A stretch of DNA of 64,000 nucleotides from Candidatus Woesearchaeota archaeon (GCA_017609645.1 JAFCDQ010000002.1:129260-193259); one strand, 5' to 3'; shown: positions 26,520 to 34,235, counted from the first letter of the stretch. Numbers and translations are program-made. Notes: a model not told the origin generated them from the sequence alone.

Positions 26520-27251
26520 ATGGATAAAATCATAATCGAAGACAAAATTCCTTCCATCAAGGTAAATAAAGAGTTTCTTATTGAGCTCTTTAAGAGTATT
26601 AATTCACAAAATCCAAAGAACATTCCTATTAAAACTGAAATCAAAATTAAAGGTGATACTGAAACTATATCTTTTAAAAAATTGAGAGATTTTATTTCTG
26701 CAAGATATTTACCTAGAGGAATTCACGAAATTAGTGTATCAAAGGAATCAAAAGATCTAGAATATGAGAAAAATGTCATATCATTCCATTTTATAATTAA
26801 TACTAAACATCCTTCAGATTCTTATTATAAATTAAAAGGATATGATGAAGGTAAAATTGAGATATGTAAAAAAGAAATAAAATCTTTGTTAGATGAATAT
26901 AAGAATTGGTATTGGTTTCTATTCAAAGGAATAAGATCAGAAGATAAAGAATCAAAAGGTCTGCGCGAATGGCTTTCTCTAGCTGTTATCATATCATTCT
27001 CATTTGTAACATATAGAATTCTTAATCTTATTAGAGGTACTGAACAGTCTGAAGCAAATCAAGCTATTGCTGTCGTGAGTTTTTTTGGATTTGCTTGGTT
27101 GATAGGTAAAGTTTCAGATAGGTTTTTTCCTTATCTGGATTTAAGAATAAGAAAGAAAAAAAGGTCAAAATTTTGGAATTTTTTAGTGGGAGCAATAGCT
27201 CTAACACTATTGGCTAATTTGATATGGGAGCTTTTACGGTTATTAGTTTAA
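26520..27251 (+). CDS. Unknown protein with two C-terminal transmembrane helices
   Basis: 243 residues, not recognised. A soluble N-terminal domain (1-150) is followed by two hydrophobic segments near 150-168 and 180-198, a short basic loop (IRKKKRSKFWN), and a last hydrophobic stretch near 220-240. It starts 52 bases after the PD-(D/E)XK gene on the same strand and shares its T-rich codon style, so the two may be a functional pair, for example an effector with a membrane partner. That is inference. Confidence 0.5.
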   Translation: MDKIIIEDKIPSIKVNKEFLIELFKSINSQNPKNIPIKTEIKIKGDTETISFKKLRDFISARYLPRGIHEISVSKESKDLEYEKNVISFHFIINTKHPSDSYYKLKGYDEGKIEICKKEIKSLLDEYKNWYWFLFKGIRSEDKESKGLREWLSLAVIISFSFVTYRILNLIRGTEQSEANQAIAVVSFFGFAWLIGKVSDRFFPYLDLRIRKKKRSKFWNFLVGAIALTLLANLIWELLRLLV

Positions 27252-27331
27252 GTCTTTGTTTCTTTTAACATTTCTTTGATTGTGCTATTTGATATCCTTA
27301 GGACTTTTTTTAGAAAATTTTATATAATTAA

Positions 27332-27568
27332 ATGATAATTCTAAGTATGATGGCAAAAAGAACAGAAAATAAATTTTTGAAATGGTTAGGCATCGGTTTT
27401 ATGATTTTGAGTGGTTTTGTAGTGTTAGCGGCTTTTCCAGGCACGCCTTTATCTACAATTTCAATAGGCCCACTGAAAGTGACTGGAATTGATACTGTTA
27501 GTGCAACTAAGATTGCTGTGGGAGCAGTACTATTCTTTTTAGGTTTAACAGCATACAAAAAAAGATAA
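27332..27568 (+). CDS. Small membrane protein (two helices)
   Basis: 78 residues: a basic N-terminus, a helix near 18-37 (IGFMILSGFVVLAAF), a short loop and a second helix near 57-74 ending in a basic tail. No family is recognised. ATGs occur at residues 1, 5 and 6; the third (MAKRTENK) is a plausible start. It is followed one base later by another small membrane protein. Confidence 0.4.
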   Translation: MIILSMMAKRTENKFLKWLGIGFMILSGFVVLAAFPGTPLSTISIGPLKVTGIDTVSATKIAVGAVLFFLGLTAYKKR

Positions 27569-27569
27569 A

Positions 27570-27749
27570 ATGGCTTCACTAAAAGAATGGATAACTCATA
27601 TTTTAGCTTTAGCAATCATATTAACTTACGTTTTTTTATTAATAATGAATGCTTTTAATCCAGCAATAAAAATAAGCGGAACTATATCAACTATTGCTTT
27701 GCTTGTTTTAGGTTATTATTTTGGCTCAATCAAGAGTTTGAACAATTAA
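27570..27749 (+). CDS. Very small membrane protein (59 aa)
   Basis: A 59-codon frame beginning MASLKEWITHIL and ending in KSLNN. Two hydrophobic helices fill most of it (LALAIILTYVFLLIM and ISTIALLVLGYYFG). It begins one base after the previous small membrane gene stops, so the pair are likely co-translated. It could be a holin-like, toxin-like or structural peptide of the element. No assignment is possible. Confidence 0.45.
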   Translation: MASLKEWITHILALAIILTYVFLLIMNAFNPAIKISGTISTIALLVLGYYFGSIKSLNN

Positions 27750-27782
27750 GCTGATTGATTTTAATTTATGAAGTCTCATAAA

Positions 27783-27980
27783 TCATTTCTTCCCTTTCCC
27801 CAAAATCTCTTTTAATAAACTATTGTTCTCATAGACTTTGTCAAAGATTAAAGGTTGTTCTAGGGCTACATAGCGTAAGAAGTCTGAAATATTGAGCTTA
27901 TTAAGTATTTTAGCGCGAGATATCATTTGTTCACGCTGATCCCGGGTTATTCTGAATCTGACAATATAGGTTTTTGCCAT
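27783..27980 (-). CDS. Ribbon-helix-helix protein (MobC/CopG-like)
   Basis: 65 residues. The N-terminal strand YIVRFRIT, a first helix DQREQMISRAKIL and a second helix NISDFLRYVAL fit a ribbon-helix-helix DNA-binding dimer of the type found in plasmid copy-number regulators, antitoxins and mobilisation accessory proteins. The C-terminus is a charged helix. Upstream lie a TATA box and repeated sites suited to self-regulation. No relaxase is recognisable in the window. Confidence 0.7.
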   Translation of the reverse strand: MAKTYIVRFRITRDQREQMISRAKILNKLNISDFLRYVALEQPLIFDKVYENNSLLKEILGKGKK

Positions 27981-27991
27981 AGTTTTAGAGT

Positions 27992-28081
27992 AGGCTTTTA
28001 GCCTTTATATTTTTTAACGGATTTTTGTAGGACTATTAACTTAATTTGAGCTTTATAAATTTTGGCGGACTTTCGTAGGAC
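27992..28081 (-). promoter_or_regulatory. Promoter and repeated operator-like sites of the RHH gene
   Basis: A TATA-like AATATAAAGG (minus strand, about 28002-28011) precedes the start at 27980. An inverted repeat AGGC..GCCT sits at 27992-28004 near the transcript start. Two 16-bp direct repeats (28018-28033 and 28066-28081, 14 of 16 identical, reading CGGA...GTAGGAC on the plus strand) lie upstream. RHH proteins commonly bind such repeats. Confidence 0.5.
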
Positions 28082-28137
28082 ATTTTTTCATTAATTAACT
28101 AAAGATTCAAAATCATTTATTAAATGGGGTTCAAAAA

Positions 28138-28184
28138 TTACCTGTTTTTAGGTAAGATTACCTATTTTCAGGTAAGATTACCTT
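28138..28184 (+). repeat. 20-bp tandem repeat, each unit a small hairpin
   Basis: Two full units and a partial third: TTACCTGTTTTTAGGTAA (28138-28155), TTACCTATTTTCAGGTAA (28158-28175) and TTACCTT from 28178. Each unit is an inverted repeat TTACCT-6-AGGTAA, and the period is exactly 20 bp. The rest of the 311-base gene-free stretch (27981-28291) holds only AT-rich sequence and a short GAACA-6-nt-spaced GTTC repeat near 28232. It could be an iteron set, an operator or an origin-like site. Confidence 0.55.
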
Positions 28185-28291
28185 GCTTTTTAACAAATAT
28201 AAATTGATGTCCAGAAAAGATCTTGTTTTGAACAAAAATGTTCATTTTTGGATAAAAATGTCTGATTTTAGAATTATTTTCAGGATTTGAA

Positions 28292-29845
28292 TTATCTTAA
28301 TAGTTCTGTGTAGCCTTCTTCATCTGCTTTTTTAGAAATAATGTTTATAATATTTTCAGATCGTAGTCCTATTTCTCTTGCTATCTCTTCCCCATAACTT
28401 TTACCAGATGAACCTGGAATAACCTTATAAGTATATTTTATTTTTTCGCCGTCATCAATGCATTCAACTTGTAGGTTTTTTCCAGCTTTATATCTTCCAT
28501 TATCAACTTCTTTCGTTAATGGGTGCATGTGTGTAGTAAAGTATGTTGCTGAACCTAATTTGTGAAATCCATCTAAGAATATTAATGATTGTTTTTGTCC
28601 TTCTTCGTAGCTTGTTCCTCCACAAGGCTCATCTAGAATTATTAAGCTGTACGGAGTTGCTCTTGCAAAAATTTCTTTCATTCTTTTTAATTCATTTCTA
28701 TACCTGCCTTCTCCTTTGGTTATATCATCTGGAGCAACAAAATGTGTATAAATGCCATCTGTAAAACTAACTTCTGATGATTCTGCTGGAACAAATAAGC
28801 CGCTTTGTGCCATAAGTTGAATTAAACCCACTGTTTTAACATAAGTTGTTTTTCCTCCATTATTTGGCCCTGTAATGACAAAAACATTATTTTCTTTATC
28901 ATATTCAATATTATTTGGCACAATCTTATAACCATTAATTCTTGCTTCTTCTAAGAGAGGATTTCTGGCATTTTTAACAACCATTTTTCTTTCTTCTTGA
29001 GGCAGTAATGTTGGTCTTGAAATATCAAATCCTTTCTTTTTTAATTTTATAAAATAATCGGCAAAACCTCTGTAAAAATCTAATGGTGCATAAAGGCTAG
29101 TAACCTCACGCATCTGAGATATAAATTCGTAAACAACACAAATAAATTTTTTAGTCAGATAGTTTCTTATTAACCCTCCTAATGCATCAACGTGTCCATA
29201 ACTATCTTTTAAATCTTTTTCAGGTGTTACTTTAGTTCCAAACAGGTTCTCAAAAATTGATTTTTTTGATTTTTCTTTTTTCTCTGTTAACTTCAGAGCA
29301 GACATTTCAAAAGGAAGACAATGTTCATCAAGCGAAACTCTAAATTCGACTTCAACTAAATTTTCAATTTTATTTATAAAATTACATAATCCAGAAAATT
29401 CATCTGAATTTCTTACACTTTTTAAATAATCATTGACGCTTATAATCGCTTCTGATTGAGCACTTTCCAAATCTGGAAAATTTTGCATAAAATCTCTGTA
29501 TTTTCTCAAAAAATCTAATCCCCTTGCTAAGCTGAAGTCTCTTCCATGCCCTATGTCTTCTCGTATTGAAAACAGAGGCTTTACAATCTTTTCCACATTT
29601 TCTTTCAATTGAGGTGTTTTAATTAACTCTTCCAAAGCATTTTGTCTGTATCTTACAGTCTCATCATTTGAATCTAACTCTATAAGCGCGTTTTTTGCTA
29701 AACATCTTGCATCATAAGAAAAAGGAACTGATCTCAAAAAACTCTCTAAACTCAAGTCTTTAACAAAGCTTGAATCATTAGAGCTTCTACTATCTAAATT
29801 AAATGGATTAATTATTTCAGGACATTGCAATAGATTTTCTTCCAT
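28292..29845 (-). CDS. MutS-like ATPase
   Basis: 517 residues with the MutS core and ATPase domains but no N-terminal mismatch-recognition domain. Walker A is GPNNGGKTT, followed by FVPAES, the region FVAPDDITKGEGRYRNEL, Walker B LIILDEPCGGT and the switch-like TTHMHPL. Residues about 50-270 form the helical lever and clamp. Short MutS-type ATPases act in recombination or non-mismatch DNA structures; the exact subfamily is unclear. It lies alone within the putative element, so host ownership or cargo are both possible. Confidence 0.85.
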   Translation of the reverse strand: MEENLLQCPEIINPFNLDSRSSNDSSFVKDLSLESFLRSVPFSYDARCLAKNALIELDSNDETVRYRQNALEELIKTPQLKENVEKIVKPLFSIREDIGHGRDFSLARGLDFLRKYRDFMQNFPDLESAQSEAIISVNDYLKSVRNSDEFSGLCNFINKIENLVEVEFRVSLDEHCLPFEMSALKLTEKKEKSKKSIFENLFGTKVTPEKDLKDSYGHVDALGGLIRNYLTKKFICVVYEFISQMREVTSLYAPLDFYRGFADYFIKLKKKGFDISRPTLLPQEERKMVVKNARNPLLEEARINGYKIVPNNIEYDKENNVFVITGPNNGGKTTYVKTVGLIQLMAQSGLFVPAESSEVSFTDGIYTHFVAPDDITKGEGRYRNELKRMKEIFARATPYSLIILDEPCGGTSYEEGQKQSLIFLDGFHKLGSATYFTTHMHPLTKEVDNGRYKAGKNLQVECIDDGEKIKYTYKVIPGSSGKSYGEEIAREIGLRSENIINIISKKADEEGYTELLR

Positions 29846-29941
29846 CTCATTCCTATTTTTATAAAATATTCTTTATAAATCTTTCGTTTGTGTTACTACT
29901 ATTAAATACTATATGTATAATAAAAACCCTTCAATATTTTC

Positions 29942-29956
29942 TGGTTATTATAACCA
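29942..29956 (+). promoter_or_regulatory. Palindromic operator-like site
   Basis: TGGTTATTATAACCA is an inverted repeat of 7+1+7 bases immediately before the small gene at 29965. It probably binds a dimeric regulator controlling the 29965-31087 pair. Confidence 0.4.
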
Positions 29957-29964
29957 ATGCCACA

Positions 29965-30099
29965 ATGGTGCTACAAAGAATAAAAACTAGTTCTGTAATT
30001 GATAATGTTATGAATAAAATGTATCCAGAATGGTTTGAACAATTAAAAACTGCTGTTAAAAAGCTGGAAAAACAGAGGCTAAATTATGAAAGACACTGA
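29965..30099 (+). CDS. Short 44-residue helical protein
   Basis: The frame from ATG 29965 (MVLQRIKTSS) to TGA 30099 encodes a mostly helical, basic peptide (WFEQLKTAVKKLEKQR). A longer start at 29890 would be hydrophobic and would include the palindrome, so it is not favoured. The stop overlaps the following ATG by 14 bases, suggesting coupling with the membrane protein. It may be a small regulator, but no family is recognised. Confidence 0.4.
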   Translation: MVLQRIKTSSVIDNVMNKMYPEWFEQLKTAVKKLEKQRLNYERH

Positions 30100-31087
30100 A
30101 GCACAGTTTTTAATAGTAATAGTAGGAGCTATAGTAATAGCGGGATACAATTACTTCACTAAAAATCAAATATCAACACAAACAATATTCTATTATGCTC
30201 TTCTTTCATTAGGGATATTATTGGGATATTTAGTCTTATTTCTTATCATGAAAAAACTAATACAATTCTTCTCAAAGAAAAAACATGAAAAATGGGAGCG
30301 ACAAATACAAGCAAGAAAAGAAAGAAAAAAACAAGAAGAAAAAGCTGAAATACAGCAAAAAATCCAAGAACTAAAACAATCATTCAAACAAATCAAAACA
30401 GCTTTTTCAGCAAAACCAAACCAGCAAAAAATAACACTCCTAACAGACTATTTTGACGGATTATACCAAACAAACCATAACTGTATTTTAGATGATGGAT
30501 ATTCAAAAGTACCGCAAGTAATATCAAAAACAGTATTTGAAGAAATTACTAAAACCAAAGAAATCCTGAAAGAACAACAAAAAGCCAAAGAAAAACAACT
30601 AGACCTGGAAAAAGGAATCCACAAAGAAACAGACCTAGATAAAGAACAAATAAAGATTCTTGAAAAGCAAGATTATGTAAGATCAAGACATGTAGCACTA
30701 GGAAAAGAAGGACCTCAAGTTTATTACATCAGACCAAGAGCAAATGAATCAACAGCACACTATTTTCTAACAATGCAAATAAAACAATACCTAGAATCAA
30801 AAAGCATTGAAGTCAGAACACCAAACTCAAGAGAAGCAGACATAATTTTCACAGCAAACAATCAAACATGGGCAATAGAAGTAGAAACAGGAAGCGTCAA
30901 GAAAAAGAAGCCAGAAATGTTCAAACAAAAAATAGAACAACTAAACAAAAAATATGGCGATAACTGGTTTATTGTGTTAACAAAAAAAGACCTTAAAAAG
31001 CATTATAGATCAAAAAGATACAAAATAGTACAAAAAAGCAAAATTATTGAAAAAATTGATAAAATAATAGGTGACTACAAATTCTAA
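30086..31087 (+). CDS. Membrane-anchored protein with a restriction-endonuclease-like C-terminus
   Basis: 333 residues. Two transmembrane helices (about 8-22 and 35-56) are followed by a long Lys/Glu/Gln coiled coil (65-110). The C-terminal domain has READIIF followed by TWAIEVETGSVKKK, an Asp then ExE pattern of a PD-(D/E)XK-like fold, and NWFIVLTKK. The variant ExE and VETG motif recall nuclease-like domains of mobile-element proteins. Whether it is catalytic is unknown. The last codons (GDYK) are encoded by the first TAGGTGACTACA repeat. Confidence 0.55.
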   Translation: MKDTEAQFLIVIVGAIVIAGYNYFTKNQISTQTIFYYALLSLGILLGYLVLFLIMKKLIQFFSKKKHEKWERQIQARKERKKQEEKAEIQQKIQELKQSFKQIKTAFSAKPNQQKITLLTDYFDGLYQTNHNCILDDGYSKVPQVISKTVFEEITKTKEILKEQQKAKEKQLDLEKGIHKETDLDKEQIKILEKQDYVRSRHVALGKEGPQVYYIRPRANESTAHYFLTMQIKQYLESKSIEVRTPNSREADIIFTANNQTWAIEVETGSVKKKKPEMFKQKIEQLNKKYGDNWFIVLTKKDLKKHYRSKRYKIVQKSKIIEKIDKIIGDYKF

Positions 31088-31134
31088 AATTTTTAAGCTA
31101 GGTGACTACATTTAGCGCTTTTTGTAGTCACCTA
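31068..31134 (+). repeat. Threefold TAGGTGACTACA repeat with a 12-bp hairpin
   Basis: TAGGTGACTACA occurs at 31068-31079 and 31099-31110, and its reverse complement TGTAGTCACCTA at 31123-31134. The last two form a perfect 12-bp stem with a 12-base loop centred on AGCGCT. The first copy lies in the coding end of the membrane protein. It may terminate transcription or bind a protein. Confidence 0.6.
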
Positions 31135-31141
31135 AACGAAA

Positions 31142-31183
31142 GATTTAAATAAGGACAAAAATATCCTCATCTGAGGACAAAAA
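31142..31183 (+). promoter_or_regulatory. TATA box and operator of the MNT-HEPN operon
   Basis: GATTTAAATA (31142-31151) is followed by AGGACAAAAA at 31152-31161 and again at 31174-31183, 22 bp apart, with a CCTC-4-GAGG inverted repeat (31165-31176) between them. The spacing of two helical turns over the transcript start fits autorepression by the HTH of the downstream gene. Confidence 0.5.
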
Positions 31184-31192
31184 AGTCTTAAA

Positions 31193-31795
31193 ATGCTGAC
31201 AAAAAACCAAACCAAAATCATGCAAGTATTCACAAGCCACATAACAGAACAATACAGCATGAGAGAAATAGCTAAAATACTGCAAAAAGACAGTAGTCAA
31301 ACACGCAGAGCAATAAAACCCTTAATAGAAAAACAATTCCTAACAGTAACTCAAAAAAAACACCTAATTTTAAACTATCAAAAAAACCATCAACAACTAG
31401 CATATATTGAACATTTAAGAAGCAAAGAATTCCTAAACAAGCCTAAAAATAAAGAATTGACCATGTTCACAAAAGAAGTTAAAGAAAAATTCCCAGAAGA
31501 CTTCTTTATTTTCCTATTATTCGGCTCAACAATAACAGCAAAAAAACCAAGAGACATAGACATACTCTTCATAACAGATGATATCGAAAAAGTAAACACA
31601 ACAGAAAAAATCCTGTACAATATATCAAGAAATTATGAACAAAAAATTGACATCAATGTAATCTCTCCTGAAAGTGTATATGAAATGCTGGCAAAAAGAG
31701 AAGAACTAAATATAATGAATGAGTTACTAAACAAACACCTGATAATTTACGGTGCTGAAACTTTTTACAGATTAATTAAAAAGGGAAGAACATGA
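31193..31795 (+). CDS. HTH-MNT nucleotidyltransferase (toxin-antitoxin partner)
   Basis: 200 residues. An N-terminal winged HTH (YSMREIAKILQKDSSQTRRAI, about 20-40) is fused to a minimal nucleotidyltransferase with LLFGSTITAKKPRDIDILF, the GS-x(n)-DxD catalytic motif. It overlaps the HEPN gene by four bases. MNT antitoxins neutralise HEPN ribonuclease toxins, in studied cases by AMP transfer. The HTH fusion would let it repress its own promoter. Confidence 0.8.
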   Translation: MLTKNQTKIMQVFTSHITEQYSMREIAKILQKDSSQTRRAIKPLIEKQFLTVTQKKHLILNYQKNHQQLAYIEHLRSKEFLNKPKNKELTMFTKEVKEKFPEDFFIFLLFGSTITAKKPRDIDILFITDDIEKVNTTEKILYNISRNYEQKIDINVISPESVYEMLAKREELNIMNELLNKHLIIYGAETFYRLIKKGRT

Positions 31796-32382
31796 AAACA
31801 CTTGATGATAAGAAAATTAAAGAAATAAAAAATAGAGTAAAAAATTACATTACAGATGGAATTATAAAAACCAAACAAAAAAAAGAACACACAAAATTCT
31901 TTTTAATTAATTCAGAAGATTCTCTAAATTCAGCAAGAGCCTTATTTGACCTGTCAACAAACAAAGACTACCAAGAATACACAGGCAACATAGGACTAAA
32001 AGGATTTCTTTGGGTAATAAATTCAAGCTATTACTCCATGTTTTATACAGTAAGAGCTCTGCTAGAAAGCGAAGGCATAAAAATCAAAACAGACCAATCA
32101 ATCCATGCACTAACCTTTGACACATTAATCTACTATTTTTACCTTACAGGCAAACTCCAAAAAAGATTATTTGAATACTATGTAGAAGCACAAGAAGAAG
32201 CCGCAGAACTACTAGGACAACAAAAAACAGAAGAACTCCTAGAAGAATACTTCTTTGAAAAAGGCAAAAGAGCAACCTTCACCTACAACACAGGAGAGTT
32301 TGCAATGAAAAACAAAGCAAAAACCTCACTAGAAAGAGCAACAAAATTCAACAGAGAAATAAAAAAAATCCTACAAACCTAA
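31792..32382 (+). CDS. HEPN domain protein (toxin-antitoxin partner)
   Basis: 196 residues, helical, resembling the UPF0332-type HEPN family (INSSYYSMFYTVRALLESEGI and a following H in SIHAL). HEPN toxins normally show Rx4-6H; no clean copy is visible, so ribonuclease activity is uncertain. The four-base overlap with the MNT gene and the order MNT-HEPN support a toxin-antitoxin module in the element. Codons are A-rich like the host genes. Confidence 0.75.
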   Translation: MKTLDDKKIKEIKNRVKNYITDGIIKTKQKKEHTKFFLINSEDSLNSARALFDLSTNKDYQEYTGNIGLKGFLWVINSSYYSMFYTVRALLESEGIKIKTDQSIHALTFDTLIYYFYLTGKLQKRLFEYYVEAQEEAAELLGQQKTEELLEEYFFEKGKRATFTYNTGEFAMKNKAKTSLERATKFNREIKKILQT

Positions 32383-32456
32383 GGACCACCAAAAAAAGAC
32401 CTCCAAAAAAACAACAAATTTTCATTTAAAAACAAAGACCTCCTAATTTTCAAGCA

Positions 32457-32542
32457 AAAAACACAATTTTATAGACGATAAAAACAAAATACTCCTACCT
32501 TTTTTACTGTCACTAATAAGAACTATGAAAAATCAGATAAAA
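32457..32542 (+). repeat. 86-bp direct repeat, copy 1
   Basis: Starts AAAAACACAATTTTATAGAC and ends at AATCAGATAAAA. It is identical to copy 2 at 35126-35211 except for one base (T at 32493, A at 35162). It lies just past the stop of the minus-strand helical-repeat gene. The two copies bracket a 2.6-kb segment. Confidence 0.8.
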
Positions 32543-32555
32543 AACAAAGCATACA

Positions 32556-34235
32556 TTATTTTTGGAAGTATATCACACCTAGACGTTCAATCAAGCTATC
32601 ATAGTTTTCTTCAGAAGGTTCTATATCAAATTTATCTAAAATTTTATTCCAATAAGGCCAATATTCATATTTTGTACTTTTTTTCAAAGTTTTTTGAATG
32701 GATTCTTCATTAGGGTTAATTTTAGTGATTTCGAAAAATTCTAAAAATTGTGGTGGAGAGTCAGAAAAATAATCATAAATTAATTGAGCTGTTTCTTCAT
32801 CAGGTATTATGTTTGTATATTTGATCATATCTTCAATTTGATCAACATCACCATAACCTTTTTTTGATACTACTCTTTCTTTAAAATATTGTTTATAACC
32901 TTCTTTAATTTCTGCTTCGTTTAAAATTGGTTTAACACCAGTAAGATTTTCAAATTCTTCATAAAAAACAGACTGCATGTTAGCTATAGCTTTTTTATAA
33001 GTTTGTTGAATTTCCTCTTTAGAAAAATTTGGTTCTACTTTAGTTAATTCCATTAGATATATCATCCCATCAAAACTGCGATTTGAAAAAGTAGAAACCC
33101 ATGGGTTTTCTATACAATATCTATATATTTTTCGAATATCTTCTTCAGGCCAATCAGGTTTTTCTCCTGTATGATGAAATAAGTGAAATGTATACGATAA
33201 ATATTTATTATCGGCTCTTGTTTCAAGTAGTTTGTGCAAATATTCTGTAAAAACTTTTTGTATTGTTGATTTTTTAGGTTTGATTTCGCTTTTCTTTTTG
33301 ATTTCGCCAGTTCCAGTTTTCTTTTTTAATTCTTCAAAACTATCAAAATCGCCTGTTAGAAAACATTTTTCATAGGCTTGATGAGTATCTTCTTCATAAA
33401 AAGAAACATTCTCATTATTTTCATCCTCATAAAAAAATTCTTCTTTACAAAGAGGTAAACAATATGCTTTCGTTATTTGAAGGAATTTTTTTAATTTCTT
33501 ATAATCCTTTTTTTCTAAAAGTTTTCCAAAACCTTTTCTAATATCTGAGATTTTAAAATAAAATTGTTTAATATAATCTTCATCTTTTTTGTAATAATTA
33601 ATAAATTCTATCAATTTTTCTAAATAATCGGCATTTCCTTCTTTTGCGCAATATTCTAATTTTTGTTGAAGTAATTCTTCAGGTAATTCTGCAAAACTGA
33701 ATGTTAGTTTTTTTAATTTTAAAATTGAATCAAAATAATTATTTTGTTCATTAAAAAAGCCTTCTTTTATAATTTTATTATCTTTATTGAATAATAAAAT
33801 ATAACCTTCTTTTATAAGTTCATCAGAAGGATAAATATGAGTAATATCAATCAACTTAATAAGGTTTTTCAAATCACCCCAAAATCCTGCTCCTTTTTTT
33901 TCTGATAAAAAAGTATAAGCTTTTTGCATCGTTTCATCATTTGGTCTGCATTTAAGAAATCTAATCATTTTTTCTAAACGAGTAAAACCCGGACGAGTAA
34001 AATCCTCGCTCTTAGAGTTAACTATATAATTATAAAAGGATTCTTGAATAACATCATCTAATAATTCTTCTCCACCAAAGAAAACAACAGAAAGTTTTGA
34101 TTTGTAATATATGTTATCCCTATTTAAAACTCTAGAAGCGCTGTTCTTTATAGCTTCTTCTACTTCTTCTTTTTTGAATCCCTTTGATTCTGCATAATCA
34201 ACTAAGTTTTCTAAACCTTTACTTTCTTCACTCAT
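32556..34235 (-). CDS. Helical tandem-repeat protein (PPR/TPR-like appearance)
   Basis: 559 residues, not a known named family. At least five 33-40-residue units recur, best seen in the C-terminal half, with the pattern aromatic-x-x-Leu-Thr-(Gly/Lys)-x-x-Pro-x-x-Glu-Glu-x-Ile-x-x-x-Tyr; examples are TKVEPNFSKEEIQQTYKKA, TGVKPILNEAEIKEGY and TKINPNEESIQKTLKK. This is typical of alpha-solenoid repeats that bind RNA or protein. No signal peptide is visible. It is enclosed by the two 86-bp repeats together with the TrmB gene. Confidence 0.6.
   Translation of the reverse strand: MSEESKGLENLVDYAESKGFKKEEVEEAIKNSASRVLNRDNIYYKSKLSVVFFGGEELLDDVIQESFYNYIVNSKSEDFTRPGFTRLEKMIRFLKCRPNDETMQKAYTFLSEKKGAGFWGDLKNLIKLIDITHIYPSDELIKEGYILLFNKDNKIIKEGFFNEQNNYFDSILKLKKLTFSFAELPEELLQQKLEYCAKEGNADYLEKLIEFINYYKKDEDYIKQFYFKISDIRKGFGKLLEKKDYKKLKKFLQITKAYCLPLCKEEFFYEDENNENVSFYEEDTHQAYEKCFLTGDFDSFEELKKKTGTGEIKKKSEIKPKKSTIQKVFTEYLHKLLETRADNKYLSYTFHLFHHTGEKPDWPEEDIRKIYRYCIENPWVSTFSNRSFDGMIYLMELTKVEPNFSKEEIQQTYKKAIANMQSVFYEEFENLTGVKPILNEAEIKEGYKQYFKERVVSKKGYGDVDQIEDMIKYTNIIPDEETAQLIYDYFSDSPPQFLEFFEITKINPNEESIQKTLKKSTKYEYWPYWNKILDKFDIEPSEENYDSLIERLGVIYFQK

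Noticed and set aside
28138..28184. Possible CRISPR array
   Set aside because: Only 2.3 copies at a 20-bp period with no spacers between units and no cas genes; it is a simple tandem repeat.
32525..32713. 62-codon plus-strand frame starting in the 86-bp repeat
   Set aside because: The rest of the frame is antisense to the helical-repeat gene; copy 2 of the repeat gives only a 9-codon frame (MKNQIKLDR), so it is not a conserved gene start.
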